A stretch of 58,014 nt of DNA. Origin: Sedimenticola thiotaurini. Lineage in GTDB: Bacteria; Pseudomonadota; Gammaproteobacteria; Chromatiales; Chromatiaceae. The stretch's first letter is position 1, and each line of letters starts with the position of its first letter. Under the pieces are notes generated by a model. The model was not told the DNA's origin. It worked only from the letters and a program-made list of their open reading frames with translations, and did no database searches. Both the position numbers and the translations under genes were made by a program. Positions 25,250 through 36,187 of the stretch are shown piece after piece. The stretch covers positions 1 to 58,014 of the forward strand of contig DRKP01000045.1 of assembly GCA_011051715.1 (NCBI GenBank). Reading direction: 5' to 3'.

Positions 25250-26533
25250 ATGTTTGAGCGGCCGCGCAGTGGTGAACGGGCGGTGCTGGTGCAGGTCGAC
25301 ATCGGTGGTCCGACCGATCCGGAACAGCACTCCGAGTTCCAGGAGCTGGCGGCATCCGCCGGGGCCCTGCCGGTCGCCCGGGTCGGCGGCAGCCGGCAGG
25401 CGCCGGATCCCCGCTTCTTCATCGGCAGGGGCAAGGTGGAGGAGGTGCTCGGGGAGGTCACCCGGCACGAGGCCGAACTGGTCATCTTCGATCATCCCCT
25501 GTCGCCGAGCCAGGAGCGCAACCTGGAACAGACCCTGAAGTGCCGGGTGGTGGACCGCACCGGCCTGATCCTGGACATCTTCGCCCAGCGCGCCCGTTCC
25601 TTCGAGGGCAAGCTGCAGGTCGAGCTGGCCCAGTTGCGCCACCTCTCCACCCGGCTGGTGCGGGGCTGGACCCACCTGGAGCGGCAGAAGGGCGGTATCG
25701 GACTGCGCGGACCCGGCGAGACCCAGCTGGAGACCGACCGGCGCCTGCTCAACCGTCGCATCGCCCAGATCCGCCGGCGCCTGGAGAAGGTGGACAGCCA
25801 GCGCCACCAGGGGCGCCGCGCCCGCAGCCGGGCGGAGGTGCCCACGGTCTCCCTGGTGGGGTACACCAACGCCGGCAAGTCGACCCTGTTCAACCGCCTC
25901 ACCGATGCCACCGTCTACGCTGCCGACCAGCTGTTCGCCACCCTGGATCCCACCCTGCGGCGGGTGGAGCTGGGCGGGCATGGCGAGCTGGTGCTGGCCG
26001 ATACGGTGGGCTTCATCTCCCACCTGCCGCACGAGCTGGTGGCCGCGTTCCGCTCCACCCTGCAGGAGACCACCGAGGCGGCCCTGCTGCTGCACGTGAT
26101 CGACAATGCCAGTCCCCAGCGGGCGGTCTGCATCCACGAGGTCAACGATGTCCTGGCCCAGATCGGGGCCAGCGAGGTTCCCCAGATCGAGATCTACAAC
26201 AAGATCGATCTCGACGACGATGTGGAGCCCAGGGTGGAACGGGGCGAGGACGGACTGGTGCGCCGGATCTGGCTCTCGGCCGCCACCGGCGAGGGGGTCG
26301 GGCTGCTGCGTCAGGCACTGGAGGAATTTTTTCACCAGGAGCGGGTCCACAGGGTACTGCACCTGGGGCCGGAGGATGGCCGCCTGCGGGCACGGTTGTT
26401 CGAGGCGGGGCGGGTGATCGCCGAGCGGACCACCGAGGAGGGCGGCTGGGAACTGGAGGTGGAGCTGCCCCGGCGCAACTACGACCGGCTGCTGCAGCAG
26501 GAGTCCGGACTGGAGGCGAGGAGGATCGCCTGA
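25250..26533 (+). CDS. hflX: Ribosome-associated GTPase HflX
   Basis: GTPase that splits or rescues stalled 70S ribosomes; 427 residues. An N-terminal HflX domain (about 10-105) is followed by a Gly-rich linker (GGIGLRGPGETQLETDRR) and the G domain: G1 GYTNAGKSTLFN, G3 DTVGFI, G4 NKID. Start ATG 25250 has GGGAGG upstream. A 199-base gap separates it from hfq. Confidence 0.96.
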   Translation: MFERPRSGERAVLVQVDIGGPTDPEQHSEFQELAASAGALPVARVGGSRQAPDPRFFIGRGKVEEVLGEVTRHEAELVIFDHPLSPSQERNLEQTLKCRVVDRTGLILDIFAQRARSFEGKLQVELAQLRHLSTRLVRGWTHLERQKGGIGLRGPGETQLETDRRLLNRRIAQIRRRLEKVDSQRHQGRRARSRAEVPTVSLVGYTNAGKSTLFNRLTDATVYAADQLFATLDPTLRRVELGGHGELVLADTVGFISHLPHELVAAFRSTLQETTEAALLLHVIDNASPQRAVCIHEVNDVLAQIGASEVPQIEIYNKIDLDDDVEPRVERGEDGLVRRIWLSAATGEGVGLLRQALEEFFHQERVHRVLHLGPEDGRLRARLFEAGRVIAERTTEEGGWELEVELPRRNYDRLLQQESGLEARRIA

Positions 26534-26758
26534 GGCGCGCCACCGGTCCGGTTCACCGGAAAGGGGAGGGGATTCTGCTTGCCCCACCCCGGCAACCCAC
26601 CTAAAATCGCCCTTTCGTCCCGGGCTGGCCCAGGAGGCCGGGCGGCGCAACCGGCAACAGACAGCAATCACCAGGGCCTCCCCATCCGCGGTTCCGTCCC
26701 GAGGACGGGCGGCGGAGAGGGCCCCTGACACGATCGAGTACAGACACTGGAGTGTTCA

Positions 26759-27916
26759 ATGGCCTGGAATGAACCGGGTGGCAGCGACAAGGACCCCTGG
26801 AGCGGCAAAGGGGGGGAGCAGGGACCACCGGATCTGGACGAGGTGGTCAAGAAGATGCAGGAGCGCCTCGGTGGCCTGTTCGGCGGCAAGGGCGGTGGTG
26901 GTGACGAAGGTGGCCCCCGCCGCAGCGGTCCGGGCAGCGCCAACATCAAGGGTATCGCCGCCATCGTGGCGGTGGTGCTGGTCGTCGTGCTGGCGGTCAA
27001 GAGCTTCTACACCGTCGATCCCGCCGAGCGCGGTGTCATCCTGCGCTTCGGCGCCTACAAGGAGGTGACCCAGCCGGGCCCCCATTTCCTGATCCCGTTC
27101 GTGGACCAGGTGGTGAAGGTCAACGTGGACCAGATCTCCTCGTTCCGCCACAAGGCGCAGATGCTCACCGCCGACGAGAACATCGTCGACATCGAGCTGA
27201 CGGTGCAGTCCAAGATCCAGGACGCGGCGGACTACCTGTTCCAGGACCAGAACCCGGAGAAGACCATGCGTGACGCCACCGAGACGGCGGTGCGCGAGAC
27301 CATCGGCAAGAGCAAGCTCGACTTCATTCTCACCGAGGGACGCAGCTCCATCGCCGCCCGCATCAAGTCACGCGCCCAGGAGCTGATCAACAGCTACCGC
27401 AGCGGCCTGGAGGTGACCAGCGTCAACATGCAGCCGGCGAAACCGCCGGAGCAGGTGAAGAGCGCCTTCGACGACGCCATCAAGGCACGCGAGGACAAGG
27501 CTCGGCTGGAGAACCAGGCCGAGGCCTATGCCAACGAGGTGATCCCCAAGGCGCGGGGCGGCGCCGCCCGCCAGGTGGAGGACGCCAAGGCCTACCGCGA
27601 CCGGGTGATCGCCGAGGCGGAGGGTCAGACCTCCCGCTTCCTGGCGGTGCTGGCGGAGTACGAGAAGGCTCCGGAGGTGACCCGGGAACGGCTCTATCTG
27701 GAGACCATCGAGCGCACCCTGGAGAACACCAGCAAGGTGCTCCTGGATGTGAAGGAGGGCAACAGCCTGATGTATCTGCCGCTGGACAAGCTGATGCAGC
27801 CGCCGGGCGGCAAGGCCAGCCTCGGCCTGCCCACCGAGCAGCTGACCGACCAGGTCAGGAAGGCGACGGAACAGCGCCGTCGAGAGGTCAACCGCAGCCG
27901 GAGGGCCCGCCGATGA
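26759..27916 (+). CDS. hflK: FtsH-modulating SPFH protein HflK
   Basis: 385-residue membrane protein of the HflKC cage that surrounds and restrains the FtsH protease. The N-terminal cytosolic segment is Gly-rich (GGLFGGKGGGGDEGG). One TM (about 60-80) precedes the SPFH/band-7 domain (VDPAERGVILRFGAYKEVTQPG) and a long C-terminal helix. The stop overlaps the hflC start by four bases (ATGA). Confidence 0.96.
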   Translation: MAWNEPGGSDKDPWSGKGGEQGPPDLDEVVKKMQERLGGLFGGKGGGGDEGGPRRSGPGSANIKGIAAIVAVVLVVVLAVKSFYTVDPAERGVILRFGAYKEVTQPGPHFLIPFVDQVVKVNVDQISSFRHKAQMLTADENIVDIELTVQSKIQDAADYLFQDQNPEKTMRDATETAVRETIGKSKLDFILTEGRSSIAARIKSRAQELINSYRSGLEVTSVNMQPAKPPEQVKSAFDDAIKAREDKARLENQAEAYANEVIPKARGGAARQVEDAKAYRDRVIAEAEGQTSRFLAVLAEYEKAPEVTRERLYLETIERTLENTSKVLLDVKEGNSLMYLPLDKLMQPPGGKASLGLPTEQLTDQVRKATEQRRREVNRSRRARR

Positions 27917-28788
27917 ACAGCAACAGGATGACCGTGATCGGGATCGCCGCGGCGGTGGTGATCGGCCTGATCTACTCCTCCGCCTTCGTGGTCAACGAAT
28001 GGGAGACGGCGCTGAAGCTGCGCCTGGGCAAGATCGTCGACGCCGACTACAAGCCGGGACTGCACTGGATGGTGCCGATCGTCAACGAGGTGAAGAAGTT
28101 CGACGCCCGTATCCAGACCCTGGACGCCCGCCCGGAGCGTTTCCTGACGGTGGAGAAGAAGGACGTGATCGTCGACTCCTACGCCAAGTGGCGCATCGCC
28201 GATACCGCCCAGTTCTACCGTTCCACCGGCGGCAACCCGGGCAAGACCGCGCGGCTGCTGTCGGAGCGTATCAACACCAGCCTGCGCAACGAATTCGGCA
28301 AGCGCACCATCCAGGAGGTGGTCTCCGGCGAGCGCACCCAGATCATGGCCCTGCTGACCAAGGACTCGGACGAGAAGGCGGCCGAGCTGGGGGTGGAGAT
28401 CCTCGACGTGCGGGTGAAGCAGATCGACCTGCCACCGGAGGTGAGCGAATCGGTCTACGACCGCATGCGCGCCGAACGTGAGCGGGTGGCCCGCGACCTG
28501 CGCGCCAAGGGCGCCGAGGCGGCGGAGCGGATTCGCGCCGATGCCGACCGCCAGCAGACGGTGATCCTGGCCGAGGCCTATCGCAAGGCGGAGGAGCTGC
28601 GTGGTGAGGGCGACGGCAAATCGGCCGAGATCTTCGCCAACGCCTACAACAGGAACCGGGAGTTCTACGCCTTCTACCGCAGCCTGGACGCCTACCGCCG
28701 CATCTTCGAGAAGGGCGGCGACATGATGGTGCTGGAGCCGGACTCCGCCTTCTTCCGGTACTTCAAGGACCCGGAAGGCAAGCGCTGA
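27913..28788 (+). CDS. hflC: FtsH-modulating SPFH protein HflC
   Basis: 291 residues, partner of HflK. N-terminal TM (about 8-24), then SPFH domain (VVNEWETALKLRLGKIVDADYKPG) and a charged helical region (RAERERVARDLRAKGAEAAERIRADADRQQ, about 186-215). Tail motif FFRYFKDPEG is typical. Confidence 0.97.
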   Translation: MNSNRMTVIGIAAAVVIGLIYSSAFVVNEWETALKLRLGKIVDADYKPGLHWMVPIVNEVKKFDARIQTLDARPERFLTVEKKDVIVDSYAKWRIADTAQFYRSTGGNPGKTARLLSERINTSLRNEFGKRTIQEVVSGERTQIMALLTKDSDEKAAELGVEILDVRVKQIDLPPEVSESVYDRMRAERERVARDLRAKGAEAAERIRADADRQQTVILAEAYRKAEELRGEGDGKSAEIFANAYNRNREFYAFYRSLDAYRRIFEKGGDMMVLEPDSAFFRYFKDPEGKR

Positions 28789-28816
28789 CGCGCCCCGGCC
28801 CCGGGCGGACGACCCC

Positions 28817-29002
28817 ATGTGGCACGAACTCCTGGTGGCGCTCGCCCTGGTGCTGGTGATCGAGGGCATCCTGCCGTTTCTGAACCCCGCCGGCTGGCGC
28901 CGCACCATGCTCGGCGCCGCCCGGCTGGACGACCGCTCCCTGCGCCTGATCGGGCTGGCCAGCATGGTCCTGGGGGTGATCGTGCTCTACCTCGTGAACT
29001 GA
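28817..29002 (+). CDS. DUF2065 small membrane protein (YjeT-like)
   Basis: 61-residue protein with two hydrophobic helices (ELLVALALVLVIEGILPFL and LIGLASMVLGVIVLYLV) joined by a basic loop, NPAGWRRTM. This is the usual DUF2065 protein found between hflC and purA in gammaproteobacteria; its function is unknown. It ends 6 bases before hisZ. Confidence 0.93.
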   Translation: MWHELLVALALVLVIEGILPFLNPAGWRRTMLGAARLDDRSLRLIGLASMVLGVIVLYLVN

Positions 29003-29008
29003 GACCTT

Positions 29009-31571
<2,563 letters not shown>

Positions 31572-31590
31572 TGCCGGGCGAAGGATCGAC

Positions 31591-32406
31591 GTGACCGAGG
31601 CCAAGACCATCCGCCTCGACCACTACCTGGTCGAGAAGGAGCCCTACTACCAGCCCACCGGTGACGAGATCCCGGTCTTCGAGGCGGCCTACGGCAACCG
31701 TCTGCCGGTACTGCTGAAGGGGCCGACCGGCTGCGGCAAGACCCGTTTCATGGAGTACATGGCGTGGCGGCTGCAGCGGCCGCTGATCACCGTCTCCTGC
31801 CACGACGACCTGACCGCCTCCGATCTGGTGGGGCGCTACCTGGTCAAGGGTGGCGAGACCACCTGGGTCGACGGTCCCCTGACCCAGGCGGTACGCGCAG
31901 GCGGCATCTGCTACCTGGACGAGATCGTGGAGGCACGCAAGGACACCATGGTGGTGATCCATCCGCTGGCGGACGACCGCCGTACCCTGCCGGTCGAAAA
32001 GCTGGGCAGCCTGATCGAGGCACCGGACTCGTTCTGCCTGGCCATCTCCTACAATCCCGGCTACCAGAGCGTGCTCAAGGACCTCAAGCAGAGCACCCGC
32101 CAGCGCTTCGTCGCCCTCGAGTTCGACTATCCGGACGCCGCCCTGGAGGCGGAGATCGTGGAGCGTGAATCCGGGCTGGATGCCGAGACCGCCCGGCGCC
32201 TGGTGAAGTTCGCCGGCATGACCCGCAACCTGAAGGGCAGCGGCCTGGAGGAGGGGGCCAGCACCCGCCTGCTGGTACACGCCGCCAAGCTGATGGCCTC
32301 CGGCGTCTCCCCGGTCTCCGCCTGCCGCGGTGCCATCTCCCAGGCCCTCACCGACGACCCGGAGATGCTGGCCGCCGTCGACGAGCTCTCCTCCTCCCTG
32401 TTCTGA
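31591..32406 (+). CDS. cbbQ: MoxR-family AAA+ ATPase CbbQ (RuBisCO activase subunit)
   Basis: Hexameric ATPase of 271 residues that with CbbO removes inhibitory sugar phosphates from RuBisCO; the same fold serves as NorQ in nitric oxide reductase maturation. Walker A GPTGCGKT at 44-51, Walker B-like [11 protein letters not shown], and the sensor-like [21 protein letters not shown] that marks the CbbQ/NorQ subgroup. GTG start at 31591. It is followed at once by the VWA partner. RuBisCO itself is not in the window, so CbbQ rather than NorQ rests on family pattern. Confidence 0.88.
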   Translation: MTEAKTIRLDHYLVEKEPYYQPTGDEIPVFEAAYGNRLPVLLKGPTGCGKTRFMEYMAWRLQRPLITVSCHDDLTASDLVGRYLVKGGETTWVDGPLTQAVRAGGICYLDEIVEARKDTMVVIHPLADDRRTLPVEKLGSLIEAPDSFCLAISYNPGYQSVLKDLKQSTRQRFVALEFDYPDAALEAEIVERESGLDAETARRLVKFAGMTRNLKGSGLEEGASTRLLVHAAKLMASGVSPVSACRGAISQALTDDPEMLAAVDELSSSLF

Positions 32407-32411
32407 CCCCC

Positions 32412-34529
32412 GTGAGCGATCCGACCGCGCTGGAGCAGCGGCTCGACCGGATCCTGGAGGTCGAGTTCAGCTACCGCAACACCGCCGTTCCCGCCGCCCG
32501 CATCGCCGGGCTTGCTGCGGACCGGCAGGCCTACATCATGGACTGGGTGCAGCGCATCGCCAGCACCAACATCGAGCTGGCCTACCAGTACGCCTGCCGC
32601 GCGGCCGAGGCCCTGGAGGCCCTGGAGCCGGAGCAGGTGGAGGCCTGGGCACTGCAGGCGATGGACACCTACGACCAGGAGGGGCTGCACGCCGCCCTGG
32701 GCATCATGCGCGACCTGGAGGGCTTCGTCGCCCGCAGCCGCGAGCTGGCGGTGGGGGCGGTGCTGAAGCGGGAGGAGGGGGTTCTGCTGGGGTTTCTCCA
32801 CGGCCTCTCGGGACGGCGCCTGAAGCTGGCGGCGGGGGAACCCGTCCACACCGACACCGAGACCCTCTATCTGCCGCCGGTACTGGCCCGGCTGGAGCGG
32901 CCGAAGGACAATTTTCTGCTCTACAAGCTGATGATCACCGGGTTCTGGGCCCAGGTGCGCTGGGGCACCTTCCGCGCGCCCCTGCTCCGGGCGCTGGCCG
33001 CCGATCCACAGCCGCAGCGGCTGCTGCAGCGTTTCGGCAGCCTCGAGGTGCTGCGCCTCGACGCCCGTATCGAACGGGAGCTGCCGGGGCTCTACCGGGA
33101 ACTGGAACGGCTGCAGGGGCTGCTGCGCGAGCCGCCGCTGCCGCCGGCCTGGGCGGCGCTCCGGAACTGGGCCGCCGATCCGGCTGTCACCTCGGCCGGG
33201 GTGCTGCAGCGGGCGCAGGCGCTGGCGGACGATCTTCCCCCCTGTCCGCCCCGGATCTACCAGGGCGAGCTGCTGCCGGAGGCGGCCGGGGCGTGCATGG
33301 CGGCGCGCATGGAGCGGGAGAAGGCGCGCTTCCGGGTGGCGCTGAAACTGCTGCAGGAGGAGCTGTCCGGAGAGGAGGAGGAGGGGGCGGACGAGTCCGC
33401 CGAACGCCCCCGTTTCTCCCGGCGGGAGATCCCGGATGACGATCCGGAACGGGAGATGGAGGTGGAGATCCTGCTCGACGGGCGCCCCCTGCCCCTGCCC
33501 CTCGAGGTGCGCAACCTGATGAGCTCCATCCAGCTCGACCTGGGCGAGATCCCGGACGAGTACCTGGAGCCGGCGGGGGAGGGGGAGTACGACCCGGCCC
33601 TGCTGGGGGACGAGGAGGAGGGGGCCGACGACGTCTGGAGTGGCAGCTACCATGAACAGGGGGCCTTTCTCTACCAGGAGTGGGATTTCCGCCGGCAGCA
33701 CTACCGCAAGGCCTGGTGCGCGGTGCGGGAGATCACCGTGCCCCCCGGCCCCGGCGGCTTCGTCGAGGCGACCCTGGAGAAGTACGCCGGCCTGACCCGG
33801 CAGCTGCGCAAGACCTTCGAGGCGATGCGCGACGAGAACCGGCTGCTGAAGCGCCAGACCGATGGCGAGGACGTGGACCTGGACGCCCTGGTGGAGGCCC
33901 TGGCGGACGCCCGGGACGGCTCCGAGATGTCCGACCGCCTGTTCACCCGCATGCACCGCACCGAGCGCAACATCGCGGTGCTGTTCATGGTCGACATGAG
34001 CGGCTCCACCCGCGGCTGGATCAACGAGGCGGAGCGCGAGTCGCTGGTACTGCTGTGCGAGGCGCTGGAGACCCTGGGCGACCGCTATGCCATCTATGGT
34101 TTCTCCAGCTATACCCGCAAGCGCTGCGAGATCTACCACGTCAAGGGCTTCGACGACCCCTACGACGAGACCGTGAAACGCCGCATCGCCGGCATCGGAC
34201 CCAAGGACTACACCCGCATGGGGGCGGCCATCCGCCACCTGAGCGGCCTGCTGCAGGGGGTGGAGGCGCGCACCCGGGTGCTGATCACCCTGTCCGACGG
34301 CAAACCGGACGACTACGACAACTACCGTGGTGAATTCGGCATCGAGGACACCCGCCGCGCCCTGATCGAGGCACGCCGCGACGGCATCCACCCCTACTGC
34401 ATCACCATCGACGAGCAGGCGCGGGACTACCTGCCCCACCTCTACGGCCCGGCCGCCTTCACCGTTGTCGACCAGGTACGAGCCCTGCCGCTGAAGGTCT
34501 CCGACATCTACCGCCGCCTGACCACCTGA
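32412..34529 (+). CDS. cbbO: VWA-domain protein CbbO (RuBisCO activase adaptor)
   Basis: 705-residue partner of CbbQ. The N-terminal three quarters are helical with acidic stretches (EELSGEEEEGADESAE). The C-terminal von Willebrand A domain (about 520-695) has an intact MIDAS: DMSGS (Asp528), a Thr in DYTRMGAAI, and Asp in TLSDGKPDD. In CbbQO the MIDAS contacts RuBisCO. The GTG start, five bases after the cbbQ stop, lacks a good ribosome site, so translation is probably coupled. The related NorD is a less likely alternative. Confidence 0.87.
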   Translation: MSDPTALEQRLDRILEVEFSYRNTAVPAARIAGLAADRQAYIMDWVQRIASTNIELAYQYACRAAEALEALEPEQVEAWALQAMDTYDQEGLHAALGIMRDLEGFVARSRELAVGAVLKREEGVLLGFLHGLSGRRLKLAAGEPVHTDTETLYLPPVLARLERPKDNFLLYKLMITGFWAQVRWGTFRAPLLRALAADPQPQRLLQRFGSLEVLRLDARIERELPGLYRELERLQGLLREPPLPPAWAALRNWAADPAVTSAGVLQRAQALADDLPPCPPRIYQGELLPEAAGACMAARMEREKARFRVALKLLQEELSGEEEEGADESAERPRFSRREIPDDDPEREMEVEILLDGRPLPLPLEVRNLMSSIQLDLGEIPDEYLEPAGEGEYDPALLGDEEEGADDVWSGSYHEQGAFLYQEWDFRRQHYRKAWCAVREITVPPGPGGFVEATLEKYAGLTRQLRKTFEAMRDENRLLKRQTDGEDVDLDALVEALADARDGSEMSDRLFTRMHRTERNIAVLFMVDMSGSTRGWINEAERESLVLLCEALETLGDRYAIYGFSSYTRKRCEIYHVKGFDDPYDETVKRRIAGIGPKDYTRMGAAIRHLSGLLQGVEARTRVLITLSDGKPDDYDNYRGEFGIEDTRRALIEARRDGIHPYCITIDEQARDYLPHLYGPAAFTVVDQVRALPLKVSDIYRRLTT

Positions 34530-34611
34530 CCCCCTCACCCCTCACTCCCCAACCAAACCCGGGGAACACGCTTGCACCGGGGCATCTCCCTTGCGATGAC
34601 CGGGTGTTTTT

Positions 34612-34681
34612 CCCCGACCCCCGACCCCCGACCCCCGACCCTAGATCCTCGATCCTCGATCCTCGATCCTCGGCCCTCGGC
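34612..34681. repeat. Heptamer tandem array 3 (10 units, changing sequence)
   Basis: In phase throughout with a 7-bp period: four CCCCGAC, one CCTAGAT, three CCTCGAT, two CCTCGGC. It lies in the 253-bp gap between cbbO and uvrY. The gap also has a short CCCCTCA-like run right after the cbbO stop codon (34530-34548). The uvrY promoter must lie between the array and 34783. Confidence 0.88.
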
Positions 34682-34782
34682 CTTGTCTTTCCTCGGCCCT
34701 GTCTCTCCCCACTCCCCAACCAAGTGGTCCCAGGCGCCCCGATTTGATACTCTGTCCAGTTCCAAGTCACAGAGGGGCAGAC

Positions 34783-35430
34783 ATGATCCGGGTGCTTCTG
34801 GTCGATGATCACGAACTGGTGCGCACGGGTTTCCGCCACATCCTGGCCGCCGACCCGGCGGGAATCGAGGTGGTCGGCGAGGCGGACAGCGGGGAACAGG
34901 CCCTGAAGCAGGTGCAGGCGCTGAGGCCGGACCTGGTGCTGATGGATGTGAACATGCCCGGCATCGGCGGCATCGAGGCGACCCGCAAGATCAAGCGCCA
35001 GTATCCCGATACCCAGATCATCGCCGTCACCGTGCACGCGGACGCCCCCTTTCCCGAGCAGCTGCACGAGGCCGGTGCCCTGGGCTACCTGACCAAGGGC
35101 TGTCCGGCCGACGAGCTGTTCGAGGCGATCCGGACCGTGGCCGCCGGCAAACCCTTCGTCTCCAGCGAGGTGTCGCGCAAACTGACCCTGGCACGGCTCA
35201 CCGGGGTGGATCCCGACACCCCCTTCTCCAGTCTCTCCCAACGCGAGATGCAGGTGCTGCTGATGATCACCCAGGGCAACAAGACCCAGGAGATCTCCGA
35301 TGCCCTCTGCCTCAGCCCGAAGACGGTATCCACCTACCGTCACCGCCTGTTCGAGAAGCTGAACGTGGATACCGACGTCGATCTGACCCACCTGGCGCTG
35401 CGCTACGGCCTGATCAGCAACAAGGGATGA
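34783..35430 (+). CDS. uvrY: LuxR-type response regulator UvrY/GacA
   Basis: Regulator of the BarA/UvrY (GacS/GacA) system that drives CsrA-titrating small RNAs; 215 residues. The receiver has VLLVDDHELVRTGF, Asp in LVLMDVNMPG (about 54) and Lys in YLTKGC. The C-terminal HTH has LSQREMQVLLMITQGNKTQEIS and KTVSTYRHRLFEKL. ATG 34783 is the family start. It overlaps the next gene by four bases. The uvrY-uvrC-pgsA-tRNA order is as in E. coli. Confidence 0.96.
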   Translation: MIRVLLVDDHELVRTGFRHILAADPAGIEVVGEADSGEQALKQVQALRPDLVLMDVNMPGIGGIEATRKIKRQYPDTQIIAVTVHADAPFPEQLHEAGALGYLTKGCPADELFEAIRTVAAGKPFVSSEVSRKLTLARLTGVDPDTPFSSLSQREMQVLLMITQGNKTQEISDALCLSPKTVSTYRHRLFEKLNVDTDVDLTHLALRYGLISNKG

Positions 35431-36062
35431 CCGCGTTCGAGCCGGACTGTCGACGTTGTCCCCGCCTGGTCGCCTTCCTCGACCGGGTGAAACAGCAGCA
35501 TCCCGACTATCGATGCCGGCCGGTGCCGCCGTTCGGGGATCCGATGGCGCGCCTGCTGATCGTCGGTCTGGCACCGGGAATGCATGGTGCCAATGCCACC
35601 GGGCGCCCCTTCACCGGCGACCATGCAGGCATCCTGCTCTATGCCACCCTGCACCGTTACGGCTTCGCCAGCCGGCCGGAATCGGTCTCCAGCGACGACG
35701 GCCTGGAGCTGATCGACTGCCGCATCACCAACGCGGTGAAGTGCCTCCCCCCCCTGAACAAACCCCAGACCGCCGAGATCCGCGCCTGCAACGACCACCT
35801 GGCACGGGAGCTGGCCGCTCTGCCGGAGGATGCGGTGGTGATCGCCCTCGGAACCATCGCCCACAACGCGGTTTTGCGCGCCTGCGGCGAGAAACAGTCC
35901 GCCTGGCCCTTCGCCCACGGCCGGGTGCACCGGCTCCCGGGTGCCCCGCGCATGATCGACTCCTACCACTGCAGCCGCTACAACACCCAGACCCGGCGCC
36001 TGACCCAGGAGATGTTCCACCAGGTGTTCGAACAGGCCCGCGAGCTGCTCCCCAACCCCTGA
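35427..36062 (+). CDS. Uracil-DNA glycosylase family protein, type V-like (Fe-S)
   Basis: 211 residues. GLAPGMHGANATGRPFTGDHAG matches motif A of UdgB-type (family 5) glycosylases and SYHCSRYNTQTRRLT matches their motif C (usually SYHPSRQNT...). Cysteines for a 4Fe-4S cluster are seen in CRRCPRL and NAVKCLPPLNK. It should remove uracil or deaminated purines from DNA. It lies between uvrY (ATGA overlap) and uvrC, a spot usually empty in E. coli. The third base of the stop abuts a heptamer array. Confidence 0.88.
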   Translation: MTAFEPDCRRCPRLVAFLDRVKQQHPDYRCRPVPPFGDPMARLLIVGLAPGMHGANATGRPFTGDHAGILLYATLHRYGFASRPESVSSDDGLELIDCRITNAVKCLPPLNKPQTAEIRACNDHLARELAALPEDAVVIALGTIAHNAVLRACGEKQSAWPFAHGRVHRLPGAPRMIDSYHCSRYNTQTRRLTQEMFHQVFEQARELLPNP

Positions 36063-36111
36063 CCCCTCACTCCTCACTCCTCACTCCTCACTCCTCACTC
36101 CTCACTCCTCA
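36063..36111. repeat. Heptamer tandem array 4 (7 units)
   Basis: One CCCCTCA unit and six CTCCTCA units, starting on the base after the TGA of the glycosylase gene. The two unit sequences are the same as in array 1, 19 kb away, which also starts directly after a TGA. A GC-rich REP-like fragment (near 36120-36140) separates it from uvrC. Confidence 0.9.
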
Positions 36112-36187
36112 CTCCCCAGGGCCGGCGCTCCCGCCGCGAAGCGAGGCCCCGGCATCCGACCCATCTGCCGGGAGGTATAATCCCCCC

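Noticed and set aside
32127-34538. 803-codon minus-strand frame opposite cbbO
   Set aside because: Shadow of the VWA protein gene, with Gln/Leu/Val/Gly-rich composition and no recognisable domain.
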